Shown one piece after another: positions 40,258-48,907 of a stretch of DNA of 64,000 nucleotides; position 1 is the stretch's first letter, and each line of letters starts with the position of its first letter. The DNA comes from CALESS01 sp964405455 (lineage in GTDB: Bacteria > Chloroflexota > Anaerolineae > Anaerolineales > Anaerolineaceae), in contig CAYOOA010000006.1 of NCBI GenBank assembly GCA_964405455.1, positions 1 to 64,000 on the forward strand. The letters are read 5' to 3'. The notes below the pieces were generated by a model. The model worked only from the letters and a program-made list of their open reading frames with translations. It had not been told where the DNA came from and ran no database searches. Position numbers and translations under genes: made by a program.

Positions 40258-42171
40258 TTGCATCGGTTTTATCGGTGGATCATTGGTGCGTTGCTAATCT
40301 TCCTGCTGGCGGCTTTGCCCGGCCAGATGAATAAAATTGCGCCGGCTTCCGCTGAAGAAACCACCCCCCAGCCCTATCAACGCCAGGTGACCTTGAAAGT
40401 CAGTTTCACCTTTTATGAATGGTGGCTGGTGCGCTGGCGCACCAACGAAGTCCTCTGCCAGTTGTTTGTGGAGCATGAAGGGCTGCCATCCCTGGGGGAA
40501 GTACAGTACTACTGTCCAGCAGCCGTTTACAATGAATGGCGCACCACACCGCCCTGTCCGCAGGCGATGGATAACGGCGATACGACCCGCTGCCCCGGCA
40601 TTTACTCGCACTTTAATGGCTCCTTCCCGGCCCAACGTGATGTGCAGGTGAAGCTGCCCATGCCGCGCGTCTGGTTGAACGTGGAAAACTGCAACCCCGA
40701 CCCCGTCCAGAACCGCTGCACCACCGTTCCAAATCTTGTGTTGGAAGGAGAAGAACCGCTCCCCAATGAAGCGGTGATTCGCATCAATGGGATTCTCAAT
40801 GGGCAGACATTTTCTTGCCCTTCCGAGCGGTGTGTTCTACCTTTGGTCCCAACCGGGCCGCAGGGCACCAATATCGAGTTCTGGGCGGATTCCTCCTTTG
40901 GCGATTCCAGCCAACATTTCACCGGCCTGGTGCGCCTGGTGCCCTGGGGAGACTTCATGAACCCCGACAGCCCGGCATCCTCCGCAAGCCAGCAATTGTG
41001 GTACCTGGATGTCCTCAGCGGGCAGTGGCGTGGGGAAACACTGGCGAGTTGTTCGGATACCTGGCAGGTCTTTCCGGATGTAGGCGGACCGCCGGCCTGG
41101 CTGAGCACTCCCTTGAAGTTGCAGGATTTATCCACCACGCGCTCCTATTATTTCCTGGCCGCCATGCTGATCCGTAACGGTGAAGTCGATGCAGGAATGT
41201 GTGATGACGGCGGCTTAAGTTCCGAATTCGCGGCCAGCGCCTGCGGTGTGGATGCCGCGCATGAAGCCATCCTGGCCTGGCAAAACCAATTTGACCAGGA
41301 GATTCTCAACGTGGCTGCTGAAACCGGCATTCCCGGACAGTTGATGAAAAACCTCTTTGGACGCGAATCCCAGCTCTGGCCGGCCCTCTATCAAACCTAC
41401 CAGGAGGCCGGGCTTGGCCAGTTGACCGATAACGGTGCGGATGCCGTGTTGCTCTGGAACCCGGATTTCTACGCCCAGGTTTGCCCCCTGGTTCTTTCCC
41501 AGGAGACTTGCGACCTTGGCTTTGGCAACCTGCCTGAAAAAGATCAACTCATGTTACGCGGGGCGCTGGTCCAGCAAACCAATGCAAGCTGCCCGGATTG
41601 CCCGGCCGGGATTGATCTTTCCCAGGCGAATTTCTCCATCAAAGTTTTTGCGGAGAGCCTGCAGGGTAACTGCGCCCAGGTCGGACGGATGTTAACCAAT
41701 ACCACCGGCAAATACCCGGGTCAGGTTGCCTCCTTTGAAGATTTATGGAAATTCACCCTGGTCAATTACAATGCCGGTTCCGGCTGCCTGGGAAATGCCA
41801 TCCAGAACACTTTCCAGGCCGGCCAGTTGCTAACCTGGGCCAACGTCTCCAGCCACCTGGATGCCGCTTGCACGCAGGCTGTTGATTATGTCAACGATAT
41901 CGCCGCGGTCCCCTACGCTACACCCTCCCCCACGCCGTGGATCTGGAAGGATACACCCCTTCCTCTGCCAACCTTCTATATGCCAAGCGGCCCCACCCCC
42001 ACGCCATTACCAGCCCGGGCCACAGCCACACGCCAGGTTACGCCCACCCCAACCGGCACCCGCCTAACCCCCACCCCGACCATCACCCCTGGCGGACCAA
42101 CATTCACACCAACCAATACCTTGCCGCCATATGACGGTGGGACAATCACGCCAACCCTGCCCGGCTATTAA
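40258..42171 (+). CDS. Secreted Cys-rich protein with transglycosylase-like domain
   Basis: A TTG start at 40258, with AGAGGGG upstream, gives 637 residues with a signal peptide. The N-terminal half is beta-rich with many cysteines. The C-terminal half (about 340-555) resembles a lytic transglycosylase: NVAAETGIPGQLMKNLFGRESQ places a Glu where SLT enzymes have the catalytic acid, and VNYNAGSG is SLT-like. The last 75 residues are Thr/Pro repeats, a wall-spanning or glycosylated linker. Catalytic activity is not certain. Confidence 0.72.
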   Translation: MHRFYRWIIGALLIFLLAALPGQMNKIAPASAEETTPQPYQRQVTLKVSFTFYEWWLVRWRTNEVLCQLFVEHEGLPSLGEVQYYCPAAVYNEWRTTPPCPQAMDNGDTTRCPGIYSHFNGSFPAQRDVQVKLPMPRVWLNVENCNPDPVQNRCTTVPNLVLEGEEPLPNEAVIRINGILNGQTFSCPSERCVLPLVPTGPQGTNIEFWADSSFGDSSQHFTGLVRLVPWGDFMNPDSPASSASQQLWYLDVLSGQWRGETLASCSDTWQVFPDVGGPPAWLSTPLKLQDLSTTRSYYFLAAMLIRNGEVDAGMCDDGGLSSEFAASACGVDAAHEAILAWQNQFDQEILNVAAETGIPGQLMKNLFGRESQLWPALYQTYQEAGLGQLTDNGADAVLLWNPDFYAQVCPLVLSQETCDLGFGNLPEKDQLMLRGALVQQTNASCPDCPAGIDLSQANFSIKVFAESLQGNCAQVGRMLTNTTGKYPGQVASFEDLWKFTLVNYNAGSGCLGNAIQNTFQAGQLLTWANVSSHLDAACTQAVDYVNDIAAVPYATPSPTPWIWKDTPLPLPTFYMPSGPTPTPLPARATATRQVTPTPTGTRLTPTPTITPGGPTFTPTNTLPPYDGGTITPTLPGY

Positions 42172-42257
42172 ATAGACAATTTTAAAATACAGCTTTCAGA
42201 AATCCCTCGGGGCTCTGAAGGCTAATTCTTAAAGTTGAGGTAGGGAAAGTATCTGAA

Positions 42258-43313
42258 TTAATACCAGATGCCAGGGATGCTGGCGCCGCATTTCGGGCAG
42301 GTCCCCTGCGGGGTGATGCGGTTTTCCAGAACATTGAATCCGCGGCGCTGCACCAGGCGGGTCATGCACTGCGGACAGCGCGTATCTTCCAGCGAGCCCA
42401 CCCGCCCGGGCAGGTTACCGGCATATACATAGTGCAGCCCGGCTTCCTCGCCGATATCCGCCGCCCGCTGCAGGCTGGCCGCCCCGGTCGGATCCGCGGT
42501 ACGACGGTAGTCGGGATGGTAGGCAGTCACATGCCAGGGGATATCTTTCGAGACGGAAGCCAGAAAACTGGCCGCCTGCCACAATTCTTCAGGGGAGTCG
42601 TTGAAATCAGGGATGACCAGCGTCACCACCTCAACCCATAGCCCCAGTTCATGCGCCTGCTGGATGGTTTCCAGCACATGAGTGAGCACTCCGCCCAGCG
42701 AACGGTACTGGTGGTCCTGCATGGTCTTCAGATCAATTTTCAAAGCTGTCAAGTAGGGGGCGAGAAAGAGAAGCGTTTGTGGGGTGGCATAGCCGTTGCT
42801 AACCATGGCGGTGCGCAGCCCCAGCTTGCGCGATTCCTTGAAGATTTCCACCGCCCATTCCGAAGTGATGATCGGCTCATTATATGAAGACACCATCAAA
42901 GCCGAGCCGGAGCGCCGGGCCACCGCCGCCAGTTCCGCCGCGTCCACCGGTTGAATATATTCCGAACCGTCGCCAGCCGCGGCATCCCGCAAAACCTGGG
43001 AGATGTTCCAGTTCTGGCAGAAATCACAGTGCAGGTTGCAGCCCAGCATACCGAAAGTAAAAGCCCGGCTGCCGGGAAGAAGGTGATAGAAAGGCTTTTT
43101 TTCCACCGGATCGGCATGGGCTGTGGATACATATCCCCACGGCACGCGCAGCACGCCATCGCGGTTGAAGCGCACTTTGCAGATACCCTCCCGGCCGGGG
43201 TGGATGCGACAGGAGTGGGCGCAAGCGGTGCAGCGCACCTCTCCGCTCTCCAAAGCCTCAAACAAGAGGGCCGGGGCGGTAAAATCCTGGTGGGATTTGA
43301 TAATTGTTGGCAT
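42258..43313 (-). CDS. AmmeMemoRadiSam-type radical SAM enzyme
   Basis: The 351-residue product has the radical SAM cluster motif CNLHCDFC (in LGCNLHCDFCQNWN), an N-terminal Cys-rich segment (CTACAHSCRIHPG) and C-terminal CPQC and CPKC pairs like a zinc ribbon. This layout fits the radical SAM member of the AmmeMemoRadiSam set, once called PFL-activating-like. Its AMMECR1 and Memo partners are not in the window. TACAGT (43320-43325, minus), with TTGAAT 16 bases upstream, is 6 bases before the ATG, again suggesting a leaderless mRNA. Confidence 0.88.
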   Translation of the reverse strand: MPTIIKSHQDFTAPALLFEALESGEVRCTACAHSCRIHPGREGICKVRFNRDGVLRVPWGYVSTAHADPVEKKPFYHLLPGSRAFTFGMLGCNLHCDFCQNWNISQVLRDAAAGDGSEYIQPVDAAELAAVARRSGSALMVSSYNEPIITSEWAVEIFKESRKLGLRTAMVSNGYATPQTLLFLAPYLTALKIDLKTMQDHQYRSLGGVLTHVLETIQQAHELGLWVEVVTLVIPDFNDSPEELWQAASFLASVSKDIPWHVTAYHPDYRRTADPTGAASLQRAADIGEEAGLHYVYAGNLPGRVGSLEDTRCPQCMTRLVQRRGFNVLENRITPQGTCPKCGASIPGIWY

Positions 43314-43359
43314 GACTTAACTGTAGCACGGAAAATGCAGGATTCAATGATCCGCAAGG

Positions 43360-44190
43360 TTATTTCGGGCGCGGTGTGATTGTTGGGGTGGGTGTCTGGG
43401 TGGGCAATGCCGGCAGCCCCTGCAATGCATACAGCTTGAAATCAGTAAAACTAACTGTGACCGCCGTATCCCCGCCGGGGCGGGCAAACAGGCCGAAGCG
43501 GCCGTGGGTGAACACCGAGTCGCGCTGGTTGAACTGGTAGATGCCATCAATGAAAAAACGCATTGCCTGACCCTGCATGGCGATCCCAATGGTGTGCGCC
43601 AGAGGCGCCCCGGGCAGCAAGGCTGAACCGGGCTGCCAATCAGCGGTCACCTCCGCCCGGCCGTTGCGCACGCGTTCCAGGCGCATCTGTCCATCACAGG
43701 AAATGACATAACGGTAGTAATCCTGCACACTGACCGCCCGGAAGATAATGCCGTAGGCATCCAATCCCCGGCACAGGCCGGGATCTGCCGTCACCTCCAG
43801 GTAGAAATCGGTTGCATCCGGCTGCGTACGCAGGCTGGTTAAACTGGTCCGCCCGGTCTGGATGGAAATGGTCAGTTCGTTCTGGGCAATACTAATTTGG
43901 CCAAAGGCATTTTTGGTTAAGTCCCAATCCGCGGAGTTGCTGAAATCATCCACGAGCAGGGCTTCCCCCAGCAGCGGGCTGTAATTGGGGGTCGGGCTGG
44001 GTTCGAGGGTTGGGCGCGGGGTCGGTGTGGCTGTCGCCGGGAACCAGTCAATGGTCGCGGTAGGTGTAATTGTCGGCGGTTCTATGGTCACTGTACCCGT
44101 TGGCTCCGGGTTAGCAACCGACCCAGAACATCCAACCAGAAATAATCCACCCAATATTTGCAGAATAATAAGAAAAATAGATCGCGTCAA
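43360..44190 (-). CDS. Lipoprotein with concanavalin-like (jelly-roll) domain
   Basis: The 276-residue product has a lipoprotein signal (LFLVGC), a Thr/Pro-rich linker (residues about 30-70) and a beta-sandwich domain of the LamG/DUF1080 type (LLVDDFSNSADW, YGIIFRAVSVQDYYRYVIS, GRFGLFARPGGDTAVTVSF), then a Pro/Thr tail. Such domains often bind glycans. The start is a TTG at 44190 with a weak binding site. Confidence 0.7.
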   Translation of the reverse strand: MTRSIFLIILQILGGLFLVGCSGSVANPEPTGTVTIEPPTITPTATIDWFPATATPTPRPTLEPSPTPNYSPLLGEALLVDDFSNSADWDLTKNAFGQISIAQNELTISIQTGRTSLTSLRTQPDATDFYLEVTADPGLCRGLDAYGIIFRAVSVQDYYRYVISCDGQMRLERVRNGRAEVTADWQPGSALLPGAPLAHTIGIAMQGQAMRFFIDGIYQFNQRDSVFTHGRFGLFARPGGDTAVTVSFTDFKLYALQGLPALPTQTPTPTITPRPK

Positions 44191-44451
44191 TTATTTCAAT
44201 CCAACTATATGTAGAATATCCTCGAAGTTATTATATCGAAAGAACCTGATAAACAGATGAGCGCAGCCTGCCAAGGTTTTACAATGAAAGGTTGGAAATG
44301 GATCTGAAAAGCAATTTCTAAGGTTGGTTTTATCGATAAACCCTTCATTGCCGGAATGAAAAATATCTATGCTATAATCCTTAAACGTATTCTTATTCGC
44401 TTCTAATCTTAATCCTACCAATCCTTTCCAGATGTTTACGGGGATTATCCA
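44191..44451. promoter_or_regulatory. Intergenic region with promoter for the glycan operon
   Basis: About 260 bases, clearly AT-rich. TATAAT (44373-44378), with TTGCCG 19 bases upstream, is a possible promoter for the operon that starts at 44452, giving a leader of about 70 bases. Minus-strand TATAAT-like sequence near 44230 may serve the lipoprotein gene. Confidence 0.45.
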
Positions 44452-46413
44452 ATGAGCACGCACTCCGAACCGAATGAGGGAACACGAAAAGTCAGGCTCT
44501 TTTTTGCACTAATCGGTCTTCTAGTCATCCTGATTGGTCAAACCCTGGGCTATGCTTCACCTCTGGTTATCGATAAATATCCCATTCAAATGATCATCCT
44601 GTCGGCAATTGGCCTGGTCATTTTCTCCGTTAGCTTCTACATTCCCGTAAGCAAGTCTATGCAAGCCGGAATCAACCGAATAAGAATTTCCAGGAAGGTA
44701 GTCTGGATCGTGTTTGCGATCATTTTTTCTGGGCTTTCGGCTTTTTCAATGGTTTTGTTCAGTAAATCAAATCAAAAAGTCTATCTCCCCGTTTTAATCA
44801 CCTGGTTTTTTGCCGGCATACTATATTTATTTGCTCTGCGGGAAAACAGCCCCACGGTCAAAAATATCAAAGTGTGGTTGGCTGCCCATCGTACGGAACT
44901 TCTCATGCTTTGCGGCATCACCCTGCTTGCCGCCATTTTACGATTTTATAAGCTTGGTATTTATCCCCGAATTATTGATGGCGATGAAGGACTGATGGGG
45001 CTTTTCGCCACAACCACAACTTCAGGTCACTATGCCAACCCATTTGCTTTGTGGGAGAACTTTGGCGCTTTATATTTACAAGCAGTCAATCTATCTTTCG
45101 AGATTTTTGGTGCCACCCCCTTTGCCCTGCGCCTTTTACCTGCACTCAGTGGCACCGCAGCCATACCAGCCCTTTACTTACTGTCTCGCCAGGTTGCTGG
45201 AAAACGGGTTGCCACTATCAGTGCTCTTTTACTGGCAATCTCTCACACTCACATTCATTTCAGCCGGATTGCATCCGTCGGATATATTCACGGAACCTGG
45301 CTGGTCCCGCTTGAATTTTTTCTACTGATCCGCGGGCTTGAAAAGAAGAAATCCTGGTTGACCGCGGCTGGTGGCGCTCTCCTGGCGGTTCATTTCAGCG
45401 TCTACCTGACTTCACAGATTATCGTCGGTTTGTTAATTGTATACTTCCTGATAACATTTTTATTCATGAGAAAGTGGTTCCTGTCCGTCACCCGCCAGGT
45501 AGCGGCCTTTATTGGCGGGTTTGCGATTATGATTCTGCCTGAATTGGCCTATATCATCCTGAACCCGTCTGAATTCTTTAACCGGCTGGCCCAGGATGGC
45601 ACCTTCCAATCGGGCTGGCTTGCTCAAACCATGCAGCTCACCGGGCAAAGTGCTTTCCAGGTTTTAGCCGGTCGAGTGGTGCACGCTTTTCTCTCCCTCA
45701 TCTATTACCCAGCCACTGATTTCTATGGCTCTAATATCCCAATGCTCTCTATCTTCACAGCGGTTTTCTTCTTGCTGGGACTAATAATTGCACTCCGGAA
45801 ATTACGTTCTCCAGGAATGCTCCTCATGAACGGCTATTTCTGGGCGCCTGTCCTTGCAATCGGAATTTTCTCAATTCCCCCCTCAGCGGATTCATACCGC
45901 ATGTTGATCGTTCTACCGCCGGCTCTGCTGATGGCTGGGATGGCCATTGATGAAATCATGGGACTGATTGGGGTTGGCTGGGAACGGGCTGGGAAGTCTT
46001 ATGCTTTTTTGGTTGGAGCCTTATTACTCAGCCTGGCCGCCTTTAATTTATGGGCTTATTACGGCGATTTTGTCGGCCAGTGCCGATATGGGGGCAACCT
46101 GGCCGGACGGTTTGCCTCATACCTGGGTAAATATGCTCAAACGATCGATGAAGGATCGAAAATTTATTTGTTGAGTGATGAAACCTATTTTTATGGTTCG
46201 CATGCATCAACGGATTTTTTGAGCGGACAGAAAAAGATTACAAATGTTGCCGGTCCAATCAACACTATGCCTGGCGTCCTTGGCGATACAATTATCGCCA
46301 GCCCAGCCCGTATCCCCGAGCTTGAGGCCTGGATTCATGATCATCCTGGCGGAAAAACCAATTATGTTCGGGATTGCAGTAATATCATTTTATTGGGATA
46401 TAAAATCCCTTGA
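44452..46413 (+). CDS. GT39-type membrane glycosyltransferase
   Basis: The 653-residue product has 12 or more membrane helices and the DGDEG motif (RIIDGDEGLMG) in the first large loop, placing it with the PMT/ArnT GT-C superfamily. It probably uses a polyprenyl-phosphate sugar and acts on the outer face of the membrane. First gene of a five-gene operon. Its base composition is more AT-rich than most of the window, as for the following genes. Confidence 0.85.
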   Translation: MSTHSEPNEGTRKVRLFFALIGLLVILIGQTLGYASPLVIDKYPIQMIILSAIGLVIFSVSFYIPVSKSMQAGINRIRISRKVVWIVFAIIFSGLSAFSMVLFSKSNQKVYLPVLITWFFAGILYLFALRENSPTVKNIKVWLAAHRTELLMLCGITLLAAILRFYKLGIYPRIIDGDEGLMGLFATTTTSGHYANPFALWENFGALYLQAVNLSFEIFGATPFALRLLPALSGTAAIPALYLLSRQVAGKRVATISALLLAISHTHIHFSRIASVGYIHGTWLVPLEFFLLIRGLEKKKSWLTAAGGALLAVHFSVYLTSQIIVGLLIVYFLITFLFMRKWFLSVTRQVAAFIGGFAIMILPELAYIILNPSEFFNRLAQDGTFQSGWLAQTMQLTGQSAFQVLAGRVVHAFLSLIYYPATDFYGSNIPMLSIFTAVFFLLGLIIALRKLRSPGMLLMNGYFWAPVLAIGIFSIPPSADSYRMLIVLPPALLMAGMAIDEIMGLIGVGWERAGKSYAFLVGALLLSLAAFNLWAYYGDFVGQCRYGGNLAGRFASYLGKYAQTIDEGSKIYLLSDETYFYGSHASTDFLSGQKKITNVAGPINTMPGVLGDTIIASPARIPELEAWIHDHPGGKTNYVRDCSNIILLGYKIP

Positions 46414-46419
46414 GGAAAC

Positions 46420-47160
46420 TTGGAAGTCTCTGAATATGAGGTAATGTATCGGGTTGAAGACAGCCATTGGTGGTATCGTGGGATGGCATCCATTTCAACT
46501 GCAATCCTCAAGCGCTGGAGATCCACCGAAAAAAAACTCAAGATCCTCGATGCGGGTTGCGGAACCGGCGCAGCGATGAAGTCTTTTCTCTCAGACATTG
46601 GTGAGGTGATTGGCCTGGATTTATCTCCCCATGCTTTATCATTCTGCCACCTTCGAGGTGCGGACCCATTAGTCCGGGCAACTGTATCGAACCTTCCTTT
46701 CAAAACCAATAGCTTCAACCTTGTCACCAGTTTCGATGTTCTTTATGCACGAACCGTTCCGGATGTACAGGCGGCATTGAAGGAATTCAGCCGCGTCCTG
46801 GAACCCGGAGGGCAACTCTTGCTGCGGCTCCCAGCCTACGACTGGCTGCGCGGCCGCCATGATCGTGCTGTCTGGACTGCCCGCCGTTTTACCGCCCATC
46901 ACCTCGTGAAACTACTTGAAAGAATTGGATTGGTTGTTCAGCATTATTCTTATGCAAATACCATTCTCTTCCCTCTGGCTCTCTTGAAAAGAATGGGTGG
47001 TCAGATTTTCCCGGCCGCTGATTCTTCTCCTGACCTGTTTCTCCCTCCTCATTGGCTAAACCAAGTTCTCTCTGCATTTTTGAAAATGGAGGCGCCCCTG
47101 GTCGCGCGCAGCCAACTTCCATTTGGGCTGAGCATATTCGCGCTGGCGCAGAAGCCGTGA
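46420..47160 (+). CDS. SAM-dependent methyltransferase
   Basis: The 246-residue product (TTG start, GAGG upstream, 6 bases after the GT39 gene) has class I methyltransferase motif I (ILDAGCGTGAAM), GLDLSPHAL and the VLEPGGQLLLRLP stretch. Its place in the operon suggests methylation of a sugar or lipid-linked glycan, but the acceptor is unknown. The start of the next gene overlaps its stop codon. Confidence 0.88.
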   Translation: MEVSEYEVMYRVEDSHWWYRGMASISTAILKRWRSTEKKLKILDAGCGTGAAMKSFLSDIGEVIGLDLSPHALSFCHLRGADPLVRATVSNLPFKTNSFNLVTSFDVLYARTVPDVQAALKEFSRVLEPGGQLLLRLPAYDWLRGRHDRAVWTARRFTAHHLVKLLERIGLVVQHYSYANTILFPLALLKRMGGQIFPAADSSPDLFLPPHWLNQVLSAFLKMEAPLVARSQLPFGLSIFALAQKP

Positions 47161-47912
47161 TAACACAAACTCAAAATGGAATTTTGCCCCGCCTGTCTGG
47201 AATCAGTGCTGTTTTTCCGGCGTTCAATGATGGCGGAACCATCCCCAGCATGATCCTGACTGCCATTCTGGCGTTACGCCAGGTGACGGATGATTATGAA
47301 ATCATTGTCACAAACGACGGCAGCTCAGACTACACTCGCCAGGTATTGGATGAAATGTGCCTTCGCTATCCTGAACTGCGGGTGATCCACCACGACCGGA
47401 ATCTGGGGTACGGTGCAGCTTTGCGCAGCGGCTTTTCCGCTGCGACCAAGGAATGGATTTTTTATACTGACGGTGATGCCCAATACAATCCACTGGAACT
47501 TATCAACCTGGTGGCTGCTGTCAGGGATGATGTGGATGTAGTCAATGGCTATAAAATTTCGCGCAGTGATCCCCTTGATCGAAAGATCATCGGGCGGGTA
47601 TATCATTACCTGGTCAAATGGGCTTTTGGCTTCCATCTACGGGATGTTGATTGCGATTTTCGTTTGATCCGGAGAAAAATATTCACGGAAATTCAACTGG
47701 AAAGTACCACCGGCACACTTCCCCTGGAAATGGTCAAGAAATTTCAAGATGCAGGATATCATTTCGCTGAAGTTCCTGTTCATCATTATTTTCGACAGTA
47801 TGGAAAGTCCCAATTTTTCAACTGGAGGCGTTTACTCGCCACCGCGATTCAGCTCTATCAATTATGGCTGAAACTTATCATCCATAAAGAAAACGGCCAC
47901 TCTGCGCAATGA
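47157..47912 (+). CDS. Family 2 glycosyltransferase (dolichyl-phosphate mannose synthase-like)
   Basis: The 251-residue product begins at a GTG that overlaps the methyltransferase stop (GTGA). It has the GT-A motifs SAVFPAFNDGGTI, IIVTNDGSSD and YTDGDAQYNP (the DxD-type metal site). Such enzymes make polyprenyl-phosphate sugars, which would feed the GT39 enzyme upstream. An earlier in-frame start exists but overlaps the methyltransferase gene by 100 bases. Confidence 0.88.
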   Translation: MITQTQNGILPRLSGISAVFPAFNDGGTIPSMILTAILALRQVTDDYEIIVTNDGSSDYTRQVLDEMCLRYPELRVIHHDRNLGYGAALRSGFSAATKEWIFYTDGDAQYNPLELINLVAAVRDDVDVVNGYKISRSDPLDRKIIGRVYHYLVKWAFGFHLRDVDCDFRLIRRKIFTEIQLESTTGTLPLEMVKKFQDAGYHFAEVPVHHYFRQYGKSQFFNWRRLLATAIQLYQLWLKLIIHKENGHSAQ

Positions 47913-48907
47913 TACTCAACACCAATACTGCATATCGCAACAAAAGGGTATTAATCACCGGCGGGATGGGCTTTATCGGTAGCAACCTGGCGCACCGCAT
48001 GTTGACCCTGGGAGCAAAGGTAACGATCGTAGATAATCTTGCTCCAGTTTTTGGCGGTAACCCATTTAATCTACACGGCATACGACGAAAAGTTCAGTTT
48101 GTAAAAGCTGATATTTCAGACGAAGCCAGGATGGCCCGCATCCTGCCAGATCAGGATTTTCTGTTCAATCTTGCCGGACAGGTCAGTCATCTTGACAGCA
48201 TGCTGGATCCTCAAACGGATCTACGGGCGAATGCCCTTGGCCACATAATCCTGTTGGAACTCTGCCGTAAGTTGAACCCGACAGTCCGGATCATCTTTGC
48301 TGGAACGCGCCAGGTTTATGGCCGGCCCCATTATCTGCCGGTGGATGAAAAACATCCGCTCGACCCGGTGGATTTCAACGGGATCAGCAAAATGGCGGGG
48401 GAGTGGTATCACATGATTGAGCATCAAGTCCATGGATTACGCACAACCAGCTTGCGGATGACGAATGTTTATGGCCCCCGAATGCGGGTGCGGGATGCCC
48501 GCAAGACTTTTATAGGAATATGGTTCCGGCAGCTTATTGAAGGAAGCGAGATAACAATTTATGGCACGGGCAATCAGATCCGCGCCTTCAACTATGTGGA
48601 GGATGTAATCGATGCCTTGCTGATTGCTGCCTGCAGCCCCCAGGCCGAAGGGAACATTTATAACCTGGGCGGACAGCCGATCAGCCTGCTGGATATGGCT
48701 CAACGAATGGTGAAAGTGAACGGCAGCGGCTCCTACCGCTTCGAACCATTCCCACCCGAGCGCCAGCGGATTGATATTGGCGATTATTATGCCGATTTTA
48801 CTAAAATTCAAACTCAATTGGGCTGGTTGCCGCAGATCCCCCTGGACACAGGGATTAAGCGCACGCTGGAATTTTACCGAAAGTATCAGAAACAATACTT
48901 TTTATGA
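47909..48907 (+). CDS. NAD-dependent epimerase/dehydratase (extended SDR) without the catalytic Tyr
   Basis: The 332-residue product overlaps the GT2 gene by ATGA. It has the Rossmann motif GGMGFIG and an extended-SDR fold. The usual catalytic YxxxK is NGISK here, with Asn157 in place of Tyr and Lys161 kept. I recall the NGxxK form in some sugar-nucleotide SDR enzymes, so it may be a subfamily trait rather than inactivation. It probably modifies a nucleotide sugar for the operon. Confidence 0.87.
   Translation: MILNTNTAYRNKRVLITGGMGFIGSNLAHRMLTLGAKVTIVDNLAPVFGGNPFNLHGIRRKVQFVKADISDEARMARILPDQDFLFNLAGQVSHLDSMLDPQTDLRANALGHIILLELCRKLNPTVRIIFAGTRQVYGRPHYLPVDEKHPLDPVDFNGISKMAGEWYHMIEHQVHGLRTTSLRMTNVYGPRMRVRDARKTFIGIWFRQLIEGSEITIYGTGNQIRAFNYVEDVIDALLIAACSPQAEGNIYNLGGQPISLLDMAQRMVKVNGSGSYRFEPFPPERQRIDIGDYYADFTKIQTQLGWLPQIPLDTGIKRTLEFYRKYQKQYFL

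Noticed and set aside
41900..42170. Thr/Pro repeats in the transglycosylase-like gene as tandem DNA repeats or a CRISPR array
   Set aside because: The repeats are protein-level (TPTP and similar) with varied codons, no constant repeat unit and no spacers.
44191..44463. Minus-strand frame of 90 codons in the intergenic region
   Set aside because: No binding site and no domain; it lies over the probable promoter of the glycan operon.
46413..48907. 4-base gene overlaps as possible frameshifts
   Set aside because: Each gene has its own start and complete motifs, so the overlaps are translational coupling rather than broken genes.
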